Source of the DNA: Asaia bogorensis
GTDB taxonomy: Bacteria > Pseudomonadota > Alphaproteobacteria > Acetobacterales > Acetobacteraceae
Direction: 5' to 3'
DNA: 41,167 nucleotides
Assembly: GCA_945861095.1 (NCBI GenBank)
Contig: CAMATI010000011.1
Span: 1-41,167, forward strand
The position numbers and the translations under genes are program-made. Positions within the stretch are counted from its first letter, which is position 1, and each line of letters starts with the position of its first letter. The notes under the pieces were generated by a model. That model worked only from the letters and a program-made list of their open reading frames with translations, searched no databases and was not told the DNA's origin. Shown here in pieces: positions 26,035 through 34,017 of the stretch.

Positions 26035-26778
26035 TCACGCGGTTCGGACCAGCGGGATATCCAGCAGGATATCGGCCCCGATCGGGTGCACCGTCCAGCC
26101 GAACCGGCGCCCATCCGCCAATGTCCGCACCGGCGGCAAGGCAAAAGCCGGAATCCCCTGCCCCATGATCAAGGGCGCCACCGTCACATGCAGCCGATCC
26201 AGTGCGCCCGCCGCCAGAAAGCGGGACACGGTGACGCCGCCGCCCTCCACGAAAATCCGTCGCAACCCTCGCCGCACGAGTTCCGCCACAATGGCAAACA
26301 CATCGATACCATCCCGCCCCGACGCCAGCGGCACCACCTCCGCTCGGCCGACCCGCGTATCCCCCGGCGCGCCGGCGGCGCAGATCAGCAGGGTCTCGGG
26401 CCCTTCCGCAAAGACCCGGTGACGCGGCTCCAGCCGTCGCGCGGGGTCGATCACGACCCGGACCGGGTTGGGACCGGGAACCAGGCGGGTGGTCAGTTGC
26501 GGATCGTCGGCCAGAACGGTGCCGGCACCGACCACGATGGCATCGAACAGGGCGCGAAGCCGGTGGGTGTGGACGATATCAGCCTGGCCGCTGATCCAAT
26601 GGGATTCGCCGTTGGGCATGGCGATAAACCCGTCCAGCGACTGCGCGAGCCGCCCCAGCACGAAGGTCCCGTCCGCGCGAGAGCCCCCGGCCAGAAGCGG
26701 GCCGAATAGCGGCATCGGCTGATCTTCTGGCAGGCGCCGCAATAAGCGGTTCCAGGTTTCCGGGGTCAAATTGTCCAT
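26035..26778 (-). CDS. RibD C-terminal-domain / dihydrofolate reductase-like protein
   Basis: A 247-residue NADPH-dependent reductase-fold protein. RLAQSLDGFIAMPNGESHWISG, then HRLRALFDAIVVGAGTVLADDPQL and NPVRVVIDP, match the reductase half of RibD, which reduces the ribose of a pyrimidine intermediate in riboflavin synthesis. FVEGGGVTVSRFL near residue 195 is the conserved NADPH site. The deaminase half of RibD is absent; the first 35 residues are a different short extension. No rib genes lie nearby. As first gene of the run with an MDR enzyme and a PTPS homologue, it more likely acts in a separate pterin- or deazapurine-like pathway. Confidence 0.85.
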   Translation of the reverse strand: MDNLTPETWNRLLRRLPEDQPMPLFGPLLAGGSRADGTFVLGRLAQSLDGFIAMPNGESHWISGQADIVHTHRLRALFDAIVVGAGTVLADDPQLTTRLVPGPNPVRVVIDPARRLEPRHRVFAEGPETLLICAAGAPGDTRVGRAEVVPLASGRDGIDVFAIVAELVRRGLRRIFVEGGGVTVSRFLAAGALDRLHVTVAPLIMGQGIPAFALPPVRTLADGRRFGWTVHPIGADILLDIPLVRTA

Positions 26779-27275
26779 CCCGGATGGGTAACATAATGCC
26801 CGTCGCCCTGGATATCCCGAACGTGATCGATGATCGGCCCGTGGTGGCCGGCCTGGCTTGCCCGATCCACCGGATCAAAGCCGCGCCTGACCTGGGGCTT
26901 GATCCGTGGGGTCGCCATGACGGAGTTGCTGTCCGGTGGCTTATTGTTTCGGCCGGTTGGTATAATTGCTGCAAATGGACGCACCGTCACCGCCCGGCGC
27001 GACCCGGTAACCCGCGCTGCAACGGCGAGGGGTTGGGGGTTTAATGCCAATCGGCGCAACCACTGACCGCTGGGTGGCCGCTGTCATTGCGAGCGCAGCG
27101 AAGCAATCCAGGGACCTGGCACGATCGACCGTGTTGGTTGCCCTGGATTGCTTCGCTGCGCTCGCAATGACAGCTTCCGTTGTTGCCGTGGATCACGGGG
27201 TCGGCCAGTTGGTATAAGTCCGGCAATGACCGTGACGGGGCGTCTCGATCGCGGCGATCATTTGTGTGCGGCGCA
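26779..27275. other. Repeat-rich intergenic region
   Basis: There is no gene in this 497-base gap, which separates the flagellar operon end from the RibD-like gene. It holds an inverted repeat (GGATCAAAGCC near 26872 with GGGCTTGATCC near 26901), an extra TTGGTATAA repeat end at 26957-26965, and the complete palindromic repeat copy B at 27042-27217. Confidence 0.6.
27042..27217. repeat. Palindromic repeat, copy B (complete)
   Basis: The core arms 27080-27113 and 27141-27174 are perfect 34-bp reverse complements (left arm begins GCTGTCATTGCGAGCGCAGC) around a 27-base loop. Outer ends are TTAATGCCAA-like on the left (27041-27050) and TTGGTATAA on the right (27209-27217), also inverted. The second copy is at 8210-8492. 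The GCGAGCGCAGCGAAGCAATCC core is one I know as a frequent intergenic repeat in GC-rich proteobacteria. Confidence 0.85.
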
Positions 27276-27662
27276 TTACGCCTGGGCGGACAACGCAAAC
27301 GGTGACACTGCCCGGTTCATGGCCAGGTTGCCGTTCGCGCCGTAGCGCGGCGCGGCCCGGGCGCGCACGCCGGCACTGGCGACAATGCTCATCAGACGTT
27401 CCTGCACCGCCAACGCACGCGCCAGCAATGTCTGGTTCTCGGCCGCAACCGCCCGGACCCGAGCCACCGCCGCCCGCGCGTCGGCCTGTTCCTCCGCCAC
27501 ATGACGCGGCTCACCCAACAGAGCCGCCACGGCCTCCGCCGCTTCCTGCTTTTCGCGCGTGGCGGCCCCGACGCCACCCGTTTCCCCGCGACGAAGGGCC
27601 TCGTTCTCACGCTCCAGAATGCCGGCCAACCGATTGGCGGCCTCGGTCAGTGCCTGGGTCAC
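27276..27662 (-). CDS. FlgN-like flagellar chaperone
   Basis: A 128-residue, mostly helical protein (LTEAANRLAGILERENEALRRGE at the start, then a long charged coiled-coil-like stretch to residue 95). Size, composition and position directly after flgI and the flgJ N-terminal homologue fit FlgN, the export chaperone for the hook-junction proteins FlgK and FlgL. Sequence similarity among FlgN proteins is low, so the call rests largely on context. The start overlaps the preceding stop by four bases. Confidence 0.65.
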   Translation of the reverse strand: MTQALTEAANRLAGILERENEALRRGETGGVGAATREKQEAAEAVAALLGEPRHVAEEQADARAAVARVRAVAAENQTLLARALAVQERLMSIVASAGVRARAAPRYGANGNLAMNRAVSPFALSAQA

Positions 27663-28048
27663 GGCCGAGCGCCTTCCTGCATGCGTAGCATCTGGGCGTA
27701 GATCGGCTGGGCGAGGCCAAACCCGCCCCCGGCCGCGATCTTCTTCGCCATCTCCTCCACGATCATCGGCTTGAACGCCTTCTCCCCATGGCCGCCGGAG
27801 AACGGGGATTTGCTGTTGTCCACCGTTTCGAACATCGGTTGCAGCAACTGGCCGATCACCATGGCCTCAAAATCGCGCGCCGCCTTCCACAAGGCGTCCG
27901 GAGATTGCGACGCCTTGGCGGCCGGATGCGCCGCGCGAGACATCGCCGCGGACGCCTGGCCCGGCCCCTGCAAAAACACCGACGCCGGCTTCGGCATCGA
28001 AGCCGACACCTGGGCGGCCGCCGCCGGGGTGATCGAAGGACCGATCAT
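27659..28048 (-). CDS. flgJ: Rod-binding protein, FlgJ N-terminal type
   Basis: A 129-residue protein matching only the rod-capping half of FlgJ: LWKAARDFEAMVIGQLLQPMF near residue 53, a Ser/Gly/Phe linker (SKSPFSGGHGE), and EEMAKKIAAGGGFGLAQPIY near residue 98. The muramidase half of enterobacterial FlgJ is absent, as is normal in alphaproteobacteria, where a separate enzyme opens the peptidoglycan. It overlaps flgI by four bases (ATGA) and the flgN-like gene by four bases, giving a coupled operon. Confidence 0.85.
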   Translation of the reverse strand: MIGPSITPAAAAQVSASMPKPASVFLQGPGQASAAMSRAAHPAAKASQSPDALWKAARDFEAMVIGQLLQPMFETVDNSKSPFSGGHGEKAFKPMIVEEMAKKIAAGGGFGLAQPIYAQMLRMQEGARP

Positions 28049-29205
28049 CGCACCACCAGATCGGCCTGCAACGCGCCCGCCGCCTTGATCATCTGCAGGA
28101 TGCTGATCAGGTCCCGAGGCCCAACCCCCAGCGCGTTCAGACTGGCGACCAGTTCCCGCAAGGTCACGCCGGCATTCAGAATGCCCAGCTTGCGGTCGGC
28201 CTGATCGTCGATCTGGATCGTCGTGCGCGGGACCACCACGGTCTCTCCATCCGATAGCGGTCCGGGCTGGCTGACCACCGGCGCCTCCGTCACGCGGATG
28301 GTCAGGTTGCCCTGCGCGATCGCCACCGTGCTGATCCGCACATTGGCGCCCATGACGATGGTGCCGCTGGATTCCTCGATCACTACGATGGCGGCCTGGT
28401 CCGGCTGCACCCGCAGGTTCTCGATCACCGCCAGGGCATCGATGGGATCCCGCCCCGTCAGGTTCAACGCCACCGTCCGAGGATCGGTGGCTCGGCTGAT
28501 CGGTCCCAGAGCCGCGTTGATCGCCGCGGCGATCCGGCGCGCGGTAGTCAGATCGGGGTTGCGCAGGCCCAGGCGCAGGGCATCGCCCTTGCTCAGGCGG
28601 AATGGGACTTCCCGCTCGATCGTGGCGCCGTTGGCGATGCGTCCGGCGGTCGGCACGCCCCGTGTGACCGAACTGGCCGCGCCCTTTGCGGCGATGGCAC
28701 CGGTGGAAACCGCGCCCTGGGCGACCGCGTAAACCTCTCCATCCGCCGCCAGCAACGGGGTCACCAGCAATGTCCCGCCGGTCAGATTGCTGGCATCGCC
28801 CAGCGCCGAGACCGACACGTCGATCCGCCCGCCGCTGCGCGCGAAGGCCGGCAATTGCGCCGTCACCATGACCGCGGCGACGTTCTTGGTCGCCAGTTTG
28901 GCGGCCTGGTCGCGCGTGTTGACGCCCAGTCGCTCCAACATGCCGATCAGCGATTCCCGGGTGAACACCGCGCTGTCCAGCTTGTCGCCGGTGCCGTTCA
29001 GGCCAACGATCAGGCCGTAGCCGATCAACTGGTTTTCCCGAACGCCCTCGATATCGGCGATATCCTTGATGCGGACCTGTGCCTGGGCCGACCAGACCGG
29101 CCCCAACAGCAGACACAGTTCTAGCAGACACAATGCCAGCAGCATCCGCGACAATACGCCGGACGCACGCAAGGCGATAACGGGTTGGAAAGGTTTTTCG
29201 GTCAT
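28045..29205 (-). CDS. flgI: Flagellar P-ring protein FlgI
   Basis: A 386-residue periplasmic protein that forms the P-ring bushing around the flagellar rod in the peptidoglycan layer. After a signal sequence (hydrophobic LLALCLLELCLLLGPVWSAQA, residues 22-42) comes RIKDIADIEGVRENQLIGYG and LVVGLNGTGD-type sequence (IVGLNGTGDKLD), the FlgI hallmark. QLPAFARSGGRIDVSVSALGDA and the C-terminal LGVGPRDLISILQMIKAAGAL are equally typical. GAGGG lies four bases before ATG 29205. An internal ATG at 29145 would start close to the hydrophobic core. It is divergent from fliX. Confidence 0.95.
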   Translation of the reverse strand: MTEKPFQPVIALRASGVLSRMLLALCLLELCLLLGPVWSAQAQVRIKDIADIEGVRENQLIGYGLIVGLNGTGDKLDSAVFTRESLIGMLERLGVNTRDQAAKLATKNVAAVMVTAQLPAFARSGGRIDVSVSALGDASNLTGGTLLVTPLLAADGEVYAVAQGAVSTGAIAAKGAASSVTRGVPTAGRIANGATIEREVPFRLSKGDALRLGLRNPDLTTARRIAAAINAALGPISRATDPRTVALNLTGRDPIDALAVIENLRVQPDQAAIVVIEESSGTIVMGANVRISTVAIAQGNLTIRVTEAPVVSQPGPLSDGETVVVPRTTIQIDDQADRKLGILNAGVTLRELVASLNALGVGPRDLISILQMIKAAGALQADLVVR

Positions 29206-29220
29206 CTTGCCCTCGGCAGC

Positions 29221-29235
29221 GCAAGCGCCGTGCCA
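29221..29235 (-). promoter_or_regulatory. Sigma-54-type promoter upstream of flgI
   Basis: The minus strand reads TGGCACGGCGCTTGC, a full match to the TGGCACG-N4-TTGC consensus with correct spacing between the -24 GG and -12 GC. Transcription should begin near 29209. Middle/late flagellar genes of alphaproteobacteria often use sigma-54, so the context fits. Confidence 0.65.
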
Positions 29236-29337
29236 AACGCAATCCCCGGGAATTCGGCCGCTCGGCCTATTCCCCAACCCGGCGAAAATTGCCGACCGGC
29301 GGAAACGACCTGGTCGGAACGACGAATGGTGGTGGGC

Positions 29338-29745
29338 ATGATCGACGGTGTGGGAAAGGCCGCGACCCGGCTGGCAACGACACGAAGCCGCTCTACCAAC
29401 GGGGGACGGTTCTCGGTGCCAACGGATGGCGGGGCGCCGTCCCGGACCCAGGCGGCGGACGGCATTGCCAGCCTGAGCTATAGCGGCTTGCTGGCACTGC
29501 AGCAGGAGCCTGATCCGCGTGAGCAGGACCGGCGTGCGACCCGGCATGGCGAGGCGATGCTTGTCGAACTGGGAACCTTGCAGCGCGCCATGCTGGGGGG
29601 CGGCGATCCGACCGAGGCGCTGCGGAAACTGGAGGCGATGGCGGATGCGATCCCGGCCGCGACCGACCCCAGGTTGCAAGCCCTGATCGGGGCCATCGCG
29701 CTGCGGGGCCGGCTGCAACTGGCGCGCCGGCAAACCGCTGGGTAA
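29338..29745 (+). CDS. fliX: Flagellar assembly regulator FliX
   Basis: A 135-residue protein. In Caulobacter, FliX couples assembly of early flagellar structures to the sigma-54 activator FlbD. The C-terminal part, LLALQQEPDPREQDRRATRHGE followed by MLVELGTLQRAMLGGG, matches the conserved region of the family, and the N-terminus is variable. The alternative ATG at 29326 would add four residues. The divergent position relative to flgI is the usual alphaproteobacterial arrangement and supports the call. Confidence 0.82.
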   Translation: MIDGVGKAATRLATTRSRSTNGGRFSVPTDGGAPSRTQAADGIASLSYSGLLALQQEPDPREQDRRATRHGEAMLVELGTLQRAMLGGGDPTEALRKLEAMADAIPAATDPRLQALIGAIALRGRLQLARRQTAG

Positions 29746-29896
29746 TGGTTTCGTTACAGCCGCTTGAATGGCTCCATCCGCTCTTGGCGGGGGAGCGGGG
29801 CACCGCTATAAGCCCGCCCGTTCGGGTCTGGTTACGACCCGGAGGGGAACCGCCGGACCGCGGTTCGCGGGAACGTTAATAGCAGGACCGGCGCGC

Positions 29897-30313
29897 ATGA
29901 TGATGACACTGCCCCCTGACTATCGCCCTTCGGAGGATGAGGCGTTCATGAGCCCCATTCAGGTCGAGTATTTTCGCCAGAAATTGTTCCGATGGCGTTC
30001 CGACCTGCTGCGCGATGCGACCGGGACCCTGGCCAGCCTGTCCGAGGGCGGCATCCACGAATCCGACATCACCGACCGGGCCAGCGTGGAAACCGACCGG
30101 GCGCTTGAACTGCGCACCCGTGACCGGGCCCGCAAGCTGATCTCCAAGATCGACCAGGCGCTGGGTCGCCTGGAAGCCGGCACCTATGGCTATTGCGAGG
30201 AAACCGACGAACCCATCGGCCTGCGTCGCCTGGAAGCCCGCCCGATCGCGACCCTGTCGATCGAGGCCCAGGAACGCCATGAGAAGATGGAACGCGTTCA
30301 CCGCGACGACTAG
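29897..30313 (+). CDS. dksA: RNA polymerase-binding transcription factor DksA
   Basis: A 138-residue DksA/TraR protein that binds the RNA polymerase secondary channel and, with ppGpp, shifts promoter use. The coiled-coil runs from about residue 20 to 95, with the tip motif DRASVETDRALELR containing the functional Asp/Ala pair (D60, A62). The zinc-finger region has one Cys only: positions equivalent to the four Cys of E. coli DksA are C100, T103, S121 and A124. One-Cys DksA forms that do not need zinc are known from alphaproteobacteria. It lies 151 bases after fliX. Confidence 0.93.
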   Translation: MMMTLPPDYRPSEDEAFMSPIQVEYFRQKLFRWRSDLLRDATGTLASLSEGGIHESDITDRASVETDRALELRTRDRARKLISKIDQALGRLEAGTYGYCEETDEPIGLRRLEARPIATLSIEAQERHEKMERVHRDD

Positions 30314-30499
30314 AGTCAGGTCAACCCCCGTCGTCAGTCGACGCCCTGAAACCGCCCCATCGTCAGGGCGAAACCAGAAAACGGATCGTCCGGAACATCG
30401 TCGTTATGCGTTCCGCCGTGGCATCGTCCGCCACCAGGCCGGCTATGGTCAGGCGCAACGGGGGCCAGACCCAATAGAACGGTACCTGTTGCGCGTCGC

Positions 30500-31180
30500 C
30501 TAACCAGCCCCTTGCAAGCGACGGGCGACAATCCGACCGTGCACGGGCACCAGCAGATCGTAATGGTCGGTTTGGCGCACATCAGTGATCTGTCGCGGGT
30601 GATAGGCGACGATATTGGTGCCGTTACGGTAGCGCAGGCTGTCGTAAACGATCCCGGACCCGGCGGCTTCCCGGACGCTTTCCCCGAACTCCTGGGACCC
30701 GACGTGGCTGGTGCCGGAATACAGGTCCGGGCGGGTCGGCTGCTGGCCACGCAAGTCGAGGAAGTCATCACCCAGCAGGCGTGCCGCATAGCAGCGGAAC
30801 ACCCGCCGCATCTCGGGCGCCCCTCGGGCGATGGACTCCCGCCGCAGATGATGTGCGACCTCTGCCACGGCTGCCGCAATGGACGCTCCGGCATACCAGG
30901 CGCCAAGATGCGGGCCGCTGAACCGGCCGCCTTCGGAGGCCGCGTGCAGGAACGCAGCCATGACAACGCTGGCGTTCGGTACGCCGAAAACCCATTCCGC
31001 GCGGGGCAAACGAGCGGCTCGTTCGGCGACCAGGCGGTCATTGGTCCAGCCTTCAAGCGCCATCACAGCCTCCAGATCACCCGCGCTTGCCACGGTCGCG
31101 AACGCATCGATGGGCGGGAAGCGAGACGCGACAAGCCGAAAGCTGGGATCGGGCGCCTGGACCGGTGGCAGCGTCGTCAC
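30500..31180 (-). CDS. RES-domain toxin (NAD+-degrading)
   Basis: A 226-residue RES-family toxin; members such as MbcT and Res deplete NAD+ by phosphorolysis or hydrolysis. The family core is visible: RFSGPHLGAWYAGASIAAAVAEVAHH at about residues 85-110 (GxxYxA and E-V-H), and the segment QEFGESVREAAGSGIVYDSLRYRNG near residue 163, containing the R-E-G-Y/S motif. It is longer than many RES toxins because of a longer N-terminus. The start overlaps the antitoxin stop by four bases. Confidence 0.88.
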   Translation of the reverse strand: MTTLPPVQAPDPSFRLVASRFPPIDAFATVASAGDLEAVMALEGWTNDRLVAERAARLPRAEWVFGVPNASVVMAAFLHAASEGGRFSGPHLGAWYAGASIAAAVAEVAHHLRRESIARGAPEMRRVFRCYAARLLGDDFLDLRGQQPTRPDLYSGTSHVGSQEFGESVREAAGSGIVYDSLRYRNGTNIVAYHPRQITDVRQTDHYDLLVPVHGRIVARRLQGAG

Positions 31181-31716
31181 GTGAAGACGATATCGTCGTC
31201 CGAGAGGGGAACAGAGTCGGCGTCGGCGTCATTGGGCGGCATGAACAGACCCCCGCGCGCGGCATCCAGGAAACGGCGCACCGCCATCAGCCCGTCCTGC
31301 ATGCCGCCGGTGACCAAGGCCAGGGGTGGCTGCCCGGCGAAAGGCTGGCTCCGATGCGGGCCACGCAACCATTCGACCCCGTCCTGTTCGGTCTGAAACA
31401 GGATGCGGAGCGATTTGTGGATGCCAAGTATGGCGGAAATCCGGATCAGCGTATCGGTCGACAGGGTCAGGTCCTGATGCTCCCGCGCCGCCTTGACCCA
31501 TCCGTAGAAGGTCGATCGGGACGGGCCGCCCAGGACCAGCAAGCGCTCCACCTCCGTCAGGCGCCAAAAATCCGCGATGGCGAGGAAGGCGCGCAATCCC
31601 GGCACGCTCAAATGCCGTCGGTTCGTAGGCGAAAAGCGCGCCGCACCGAGCTGGAAGCGCGTCGGAGGTATATCGCGCGCCAGCGGACGATCGGCGATCA
31701 ATAGGGTCATGGCCAC
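31177..31716 (-). CDS. Xre/MbcA/ParS-type antitoxin
   Basis: A 179-residue antitoxin of the Xre-RES type. A helix-turn-helix segment lies around residues 50-85 (LTEVERLLVLGGPSRSTFYGWVKAA), followed by the DUF2384/MbcA toxin-binding region (TLIRISAILGIHKSLRILF and the GLMAVRRFLDAARGG end). An acidic tail (DADADSVPLSDDD) may insert into the toxin active site, as in Xre-RES structures. The first ATG (31716) and the ATG two codons later are both possible. A perfect palindrome is just upstream. Confidence 0.87.
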   Translation of the reverse strand: MAMTLLIADRPLARDIPPTRFQLGAARFSPTNRRHLSVPGLRAFLAIADFWRLTEVERLLVLGGPSRSTFYGWVKAAREHQDLTLSTDTLIRISAILGIHKSLRILFQTEQDGVEWLRGPHRSQPFAGQPPLALVTGGMQDGLMAVRRFLDAARGGLFMPPNDADADSVPLSDDDIVFT

Positions 31717-31740
31717 GGTCCTTGTGCGCTATCGAACATG

Positions 31741-31758
31741 ATGTCCGATATCGGACAT
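31741..31758. promoter_or_regulatory. Perfect 18-bp palindrome, operator of the Xre-RES pair
   Basis: ATGTCCGATATCGGACAT is perfectly self-complementary and lies 24 bases before the antitoxin start. A related half-site (TCGAACAT, 31732-31739) lies next to it. The place fits binding by the antitoxin's HTH domain and control of its own operon. Confidence 0.65.
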
Positions 31759-31809
31759 GTCAATGCCGTCAGGCCGTTCCGAGCAATAGGTGGGGCGCGG
31801 AAGGTTCGG

Positions 31810-33460
31810 CTACGCCGCGATCCCCTCCACCGGCGCCAGCGGCGTGCGGCCGCGGATCATGTCCGACGCCTTCTCCGCGATCATCATCGTCGAACTATAG
31901 GTATTCGCCGACGGCATGTTCGGCATGATCGAGGCGTCCACCACCCGCAGCCCCTGGACCCCATGCACGCGAAGTTCGTCGCTCACCACGGACGTCTTTC
32001 ACCGGCCCCATCCGCGCCGTGCCGATCAGGTGGTATGACGTGGAGCCGTATTGACGGGCGTAGTCCAACCACTCGTCATCGGTATGCACGTTCGGGCCGG
32101 GCAGTTCGTCCTTGTCGAAGAAGGGCGCCAGGGCCTGCGTGTGCAACAGCTCGCGCGCAAGACGCATGCCGCGCGCCATAACGCGCTGGTCCATCGGGTC
32201 CTTCAGGTAGTTCGGCTGGATGATCGGATCGGTGAACACGTCGGTGGACCGGGCGCGGACATAGCCGATGCTTTCCGGCCGGTGCTGCCAGACGCCGCAC
32301 GTCATGCCGGGATAATCGTCCAGCAGCCCGACGAAACCCTGCTTTTAGCTGGCGGGACTGAAAACGCCCTGAATGTCCGGCTGGCGCATCGTGTCCTCGG
32401 TCTTCCAGAACCAGTGCACGATGGATGGGCTGGTTGCCAGGATGGACGGCTTGCCCATCACCCAGCGTGCGATCTGCCCGACCAGGCCCATCCCGTGCGA
32501 CATCTCGTTCATCGTGCGGATGTTCTTCACCCGGGCCACGATGCGCGCATTGTAGTGGTCGCGGAAATTCTCCCCCACGGGCAGATCGGCAACCACGGGC
32601 ACGCCCAGGTCGTTCAGCAGCCACGCCGGACCGATGCCGGAGATTTGCAGCAGCCGAGCGGTGTTGGCGGTTCCGGCGGAGATGATGACTTCCTTGCGGG
32701 CATAGACGCGGGTGCGGGTCTGGCGGTCCCGGTCGTCGACATATTCGACGCCGATGGCGCGGGTGCCGTCGAACAGGATCCGCGCCGCCCGCGCGTCCGT
32801 GCGAACGTCCAACCGGCCGGTGGCGCGGGCGGGGTGCAGAAAGACGCGGGCGGCGGAGTGGCGATAGCCGCGATTGATCAGGCGCTGGAAGTAGCCGACG
32901 CCGGCCTGGTTATCGCCGCTGTTGTAGTCCTCGCACCGGGGAATGCCGAGTTCCCCGGCACCGTCGATGAACGCCTCGGTGATCGGGTGGGTCCAGTCGT
33001 TGTCGGTGACGGGCAGGCTGCCGGTGCGGCCGTGGATGCGGTCGTCGCCGACGCCGATCCTCCGCTCCCCGCGCTTGAAATAGGGCAGGATGTCCACATA
33101 GCCCCAGCCGCGGTTGCCGCGCTGCGCCCAGTGGTCGAAATCCTCCCGCTGGCCGCGGTTGTAGATCATGCCGTTGATGGAGCTTGATCCGCCCAGGGTC
33201 CGCCCCTGCGTGGTGGGGATGCGGCGACCGTTGGTGCCCTCTCCAGGTTCCGTCTGGAACTGCCAGGTGTAGGTCGGGTTGAACAGCATCTTGATGAAGC
33301 CGGCCGGAATGTGGATGAACGGGTGCCGATCCGGCGGGCCGCATTCCAGGACGCAGACCGTGTTGCCAGGGTCTTCCGTCAGCCGGTTACTGAGCACCGA
33401 GCCCGCCGCCCCGCTGCCCACGATCAGATAATCGAACTGGTCCCCATCCGTATCCGCCAC
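31810..33460 (-). pseudogene. GMC-family FAD oxidoreductase, inactivated by a stop and a frameshift
   Basis: A glucose-methanol-choline oxidoreductase gene (choline dehydrogenase-like, about 550 codons) starting at GTG 33460 with the FAD motif DYLIVGSGAAGSVLSNRL. The first part is intact to GVFSPAS, where TAA (32345-32347) stops it; in homologues a Tyr follows, so a one-base change is enough. The frame continues unbroken as KQGFVGLLDDYPGMTCGVWQ to [10 protein letters not shown]. Near 31990-31996 the frame shifts by +1 (or -2), and the end is encoded as [19 protein letters not shown] with [18 protein letters not shown], stopping at TAG 31810. The catalytic His of YHLIGTARMG is past the first stop. 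Confidence 0.9.
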
Positions 33461-33584
33461 ACTATCCCCCAATCCGCTCGGCCTGCACGCCGAACACATG
33501 ATTTGCCCATGGATATTTGCCCATGGTCGGCTTCCATCCTATGCTGATGCGAACGGCAGTCCAAGCGACGTGGAGACCTCGTGT

Positions 33585-34001
33585 ATGGAGTATGTCTGCG
33601 ACGCGCCCAAAGATCGAACCTGGTTTCGCCTGATGACCGAGGGTGAGGCGGTGGCGGAGTCCCATGAAATGGGGCACGCGGTGGAAAAACACTACCGGCG
33701 GGAGAGGGAGCGGGCGGCTGAGAGCTATCAGCCGATCACCAGCGTCTTCATCGAGCAGGACATCGGCAAGGAATCCCACATCCAACGCGCCATGCCGCTG
33801 TTTCTGACCTTGCGGAACCAGGACGGCAAGGCGTTGGTCACCGCGATGCTGCCGCCGAAAGGGCGTGGTGGCGGGCAATGTATCGTGGTCGGACCGACCA
33901 ATGCCGACCCCTATCCGGATCATGCCGACGCGATCAGCGCCCTGGGCGACCATTTCGGCCTGACGCTGGACCGGGCGCAATGTTTCCCCTATCGTCGATA
34001 G
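33585..34001 (+). CDS. Conserved-looking protein of unknown function
   Basis: A 138-residue soluble protein that I do not recognise. The first half is strongly charged (HEMGHAVEKHYRRERERAAESYQ, probably helical), the second has beta-type sequence (RAMPLFLTLRNQDGKALVTAMLPP, GGGQCIVVGPTNADPYPDHAD). GGAG nine bases before ATG 33585 supports the start over the ORF opening at 33498. No signal peptide. The cupin gene follows after 16 bases, so they should be co-transcribed. It is divergent from the decayed GMC gene. Confidence 0.65.
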   Translation: MEYVCDAPKDRTWFRLMTEGEAVAESHEMGHAVEKHYRRERERAAESYQPITSVFIEQDIGKESHIQRAMPLFLTLRNQDGKALVTAMLPPKGRGGGQCIVVGPTNADPYPDHADAISALGDHFGLTLDRAQCFPYRR

Positions 34002-34017
34002 CTGGAGGTAGCCCCAA

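Noticed and set aside
30363..30499. Minus-strand frame after the RES gene encoding AQQVPFYWVWPPLRLTIAGL and more
   Set aside because: The residues look protein-like, but there is no start codon in frame, and it is in a different frame from the RES gene. Kept out as a CDS; it could be the remnant of another small gene.
32051..33187. 378-codon plus-strand open frame opposite the GMC gene
   Set aside because: The minus-strand reading is clearly a GMC oxidoreductase even though it is broken. The plus-strand reading lacks any recognisable domain.
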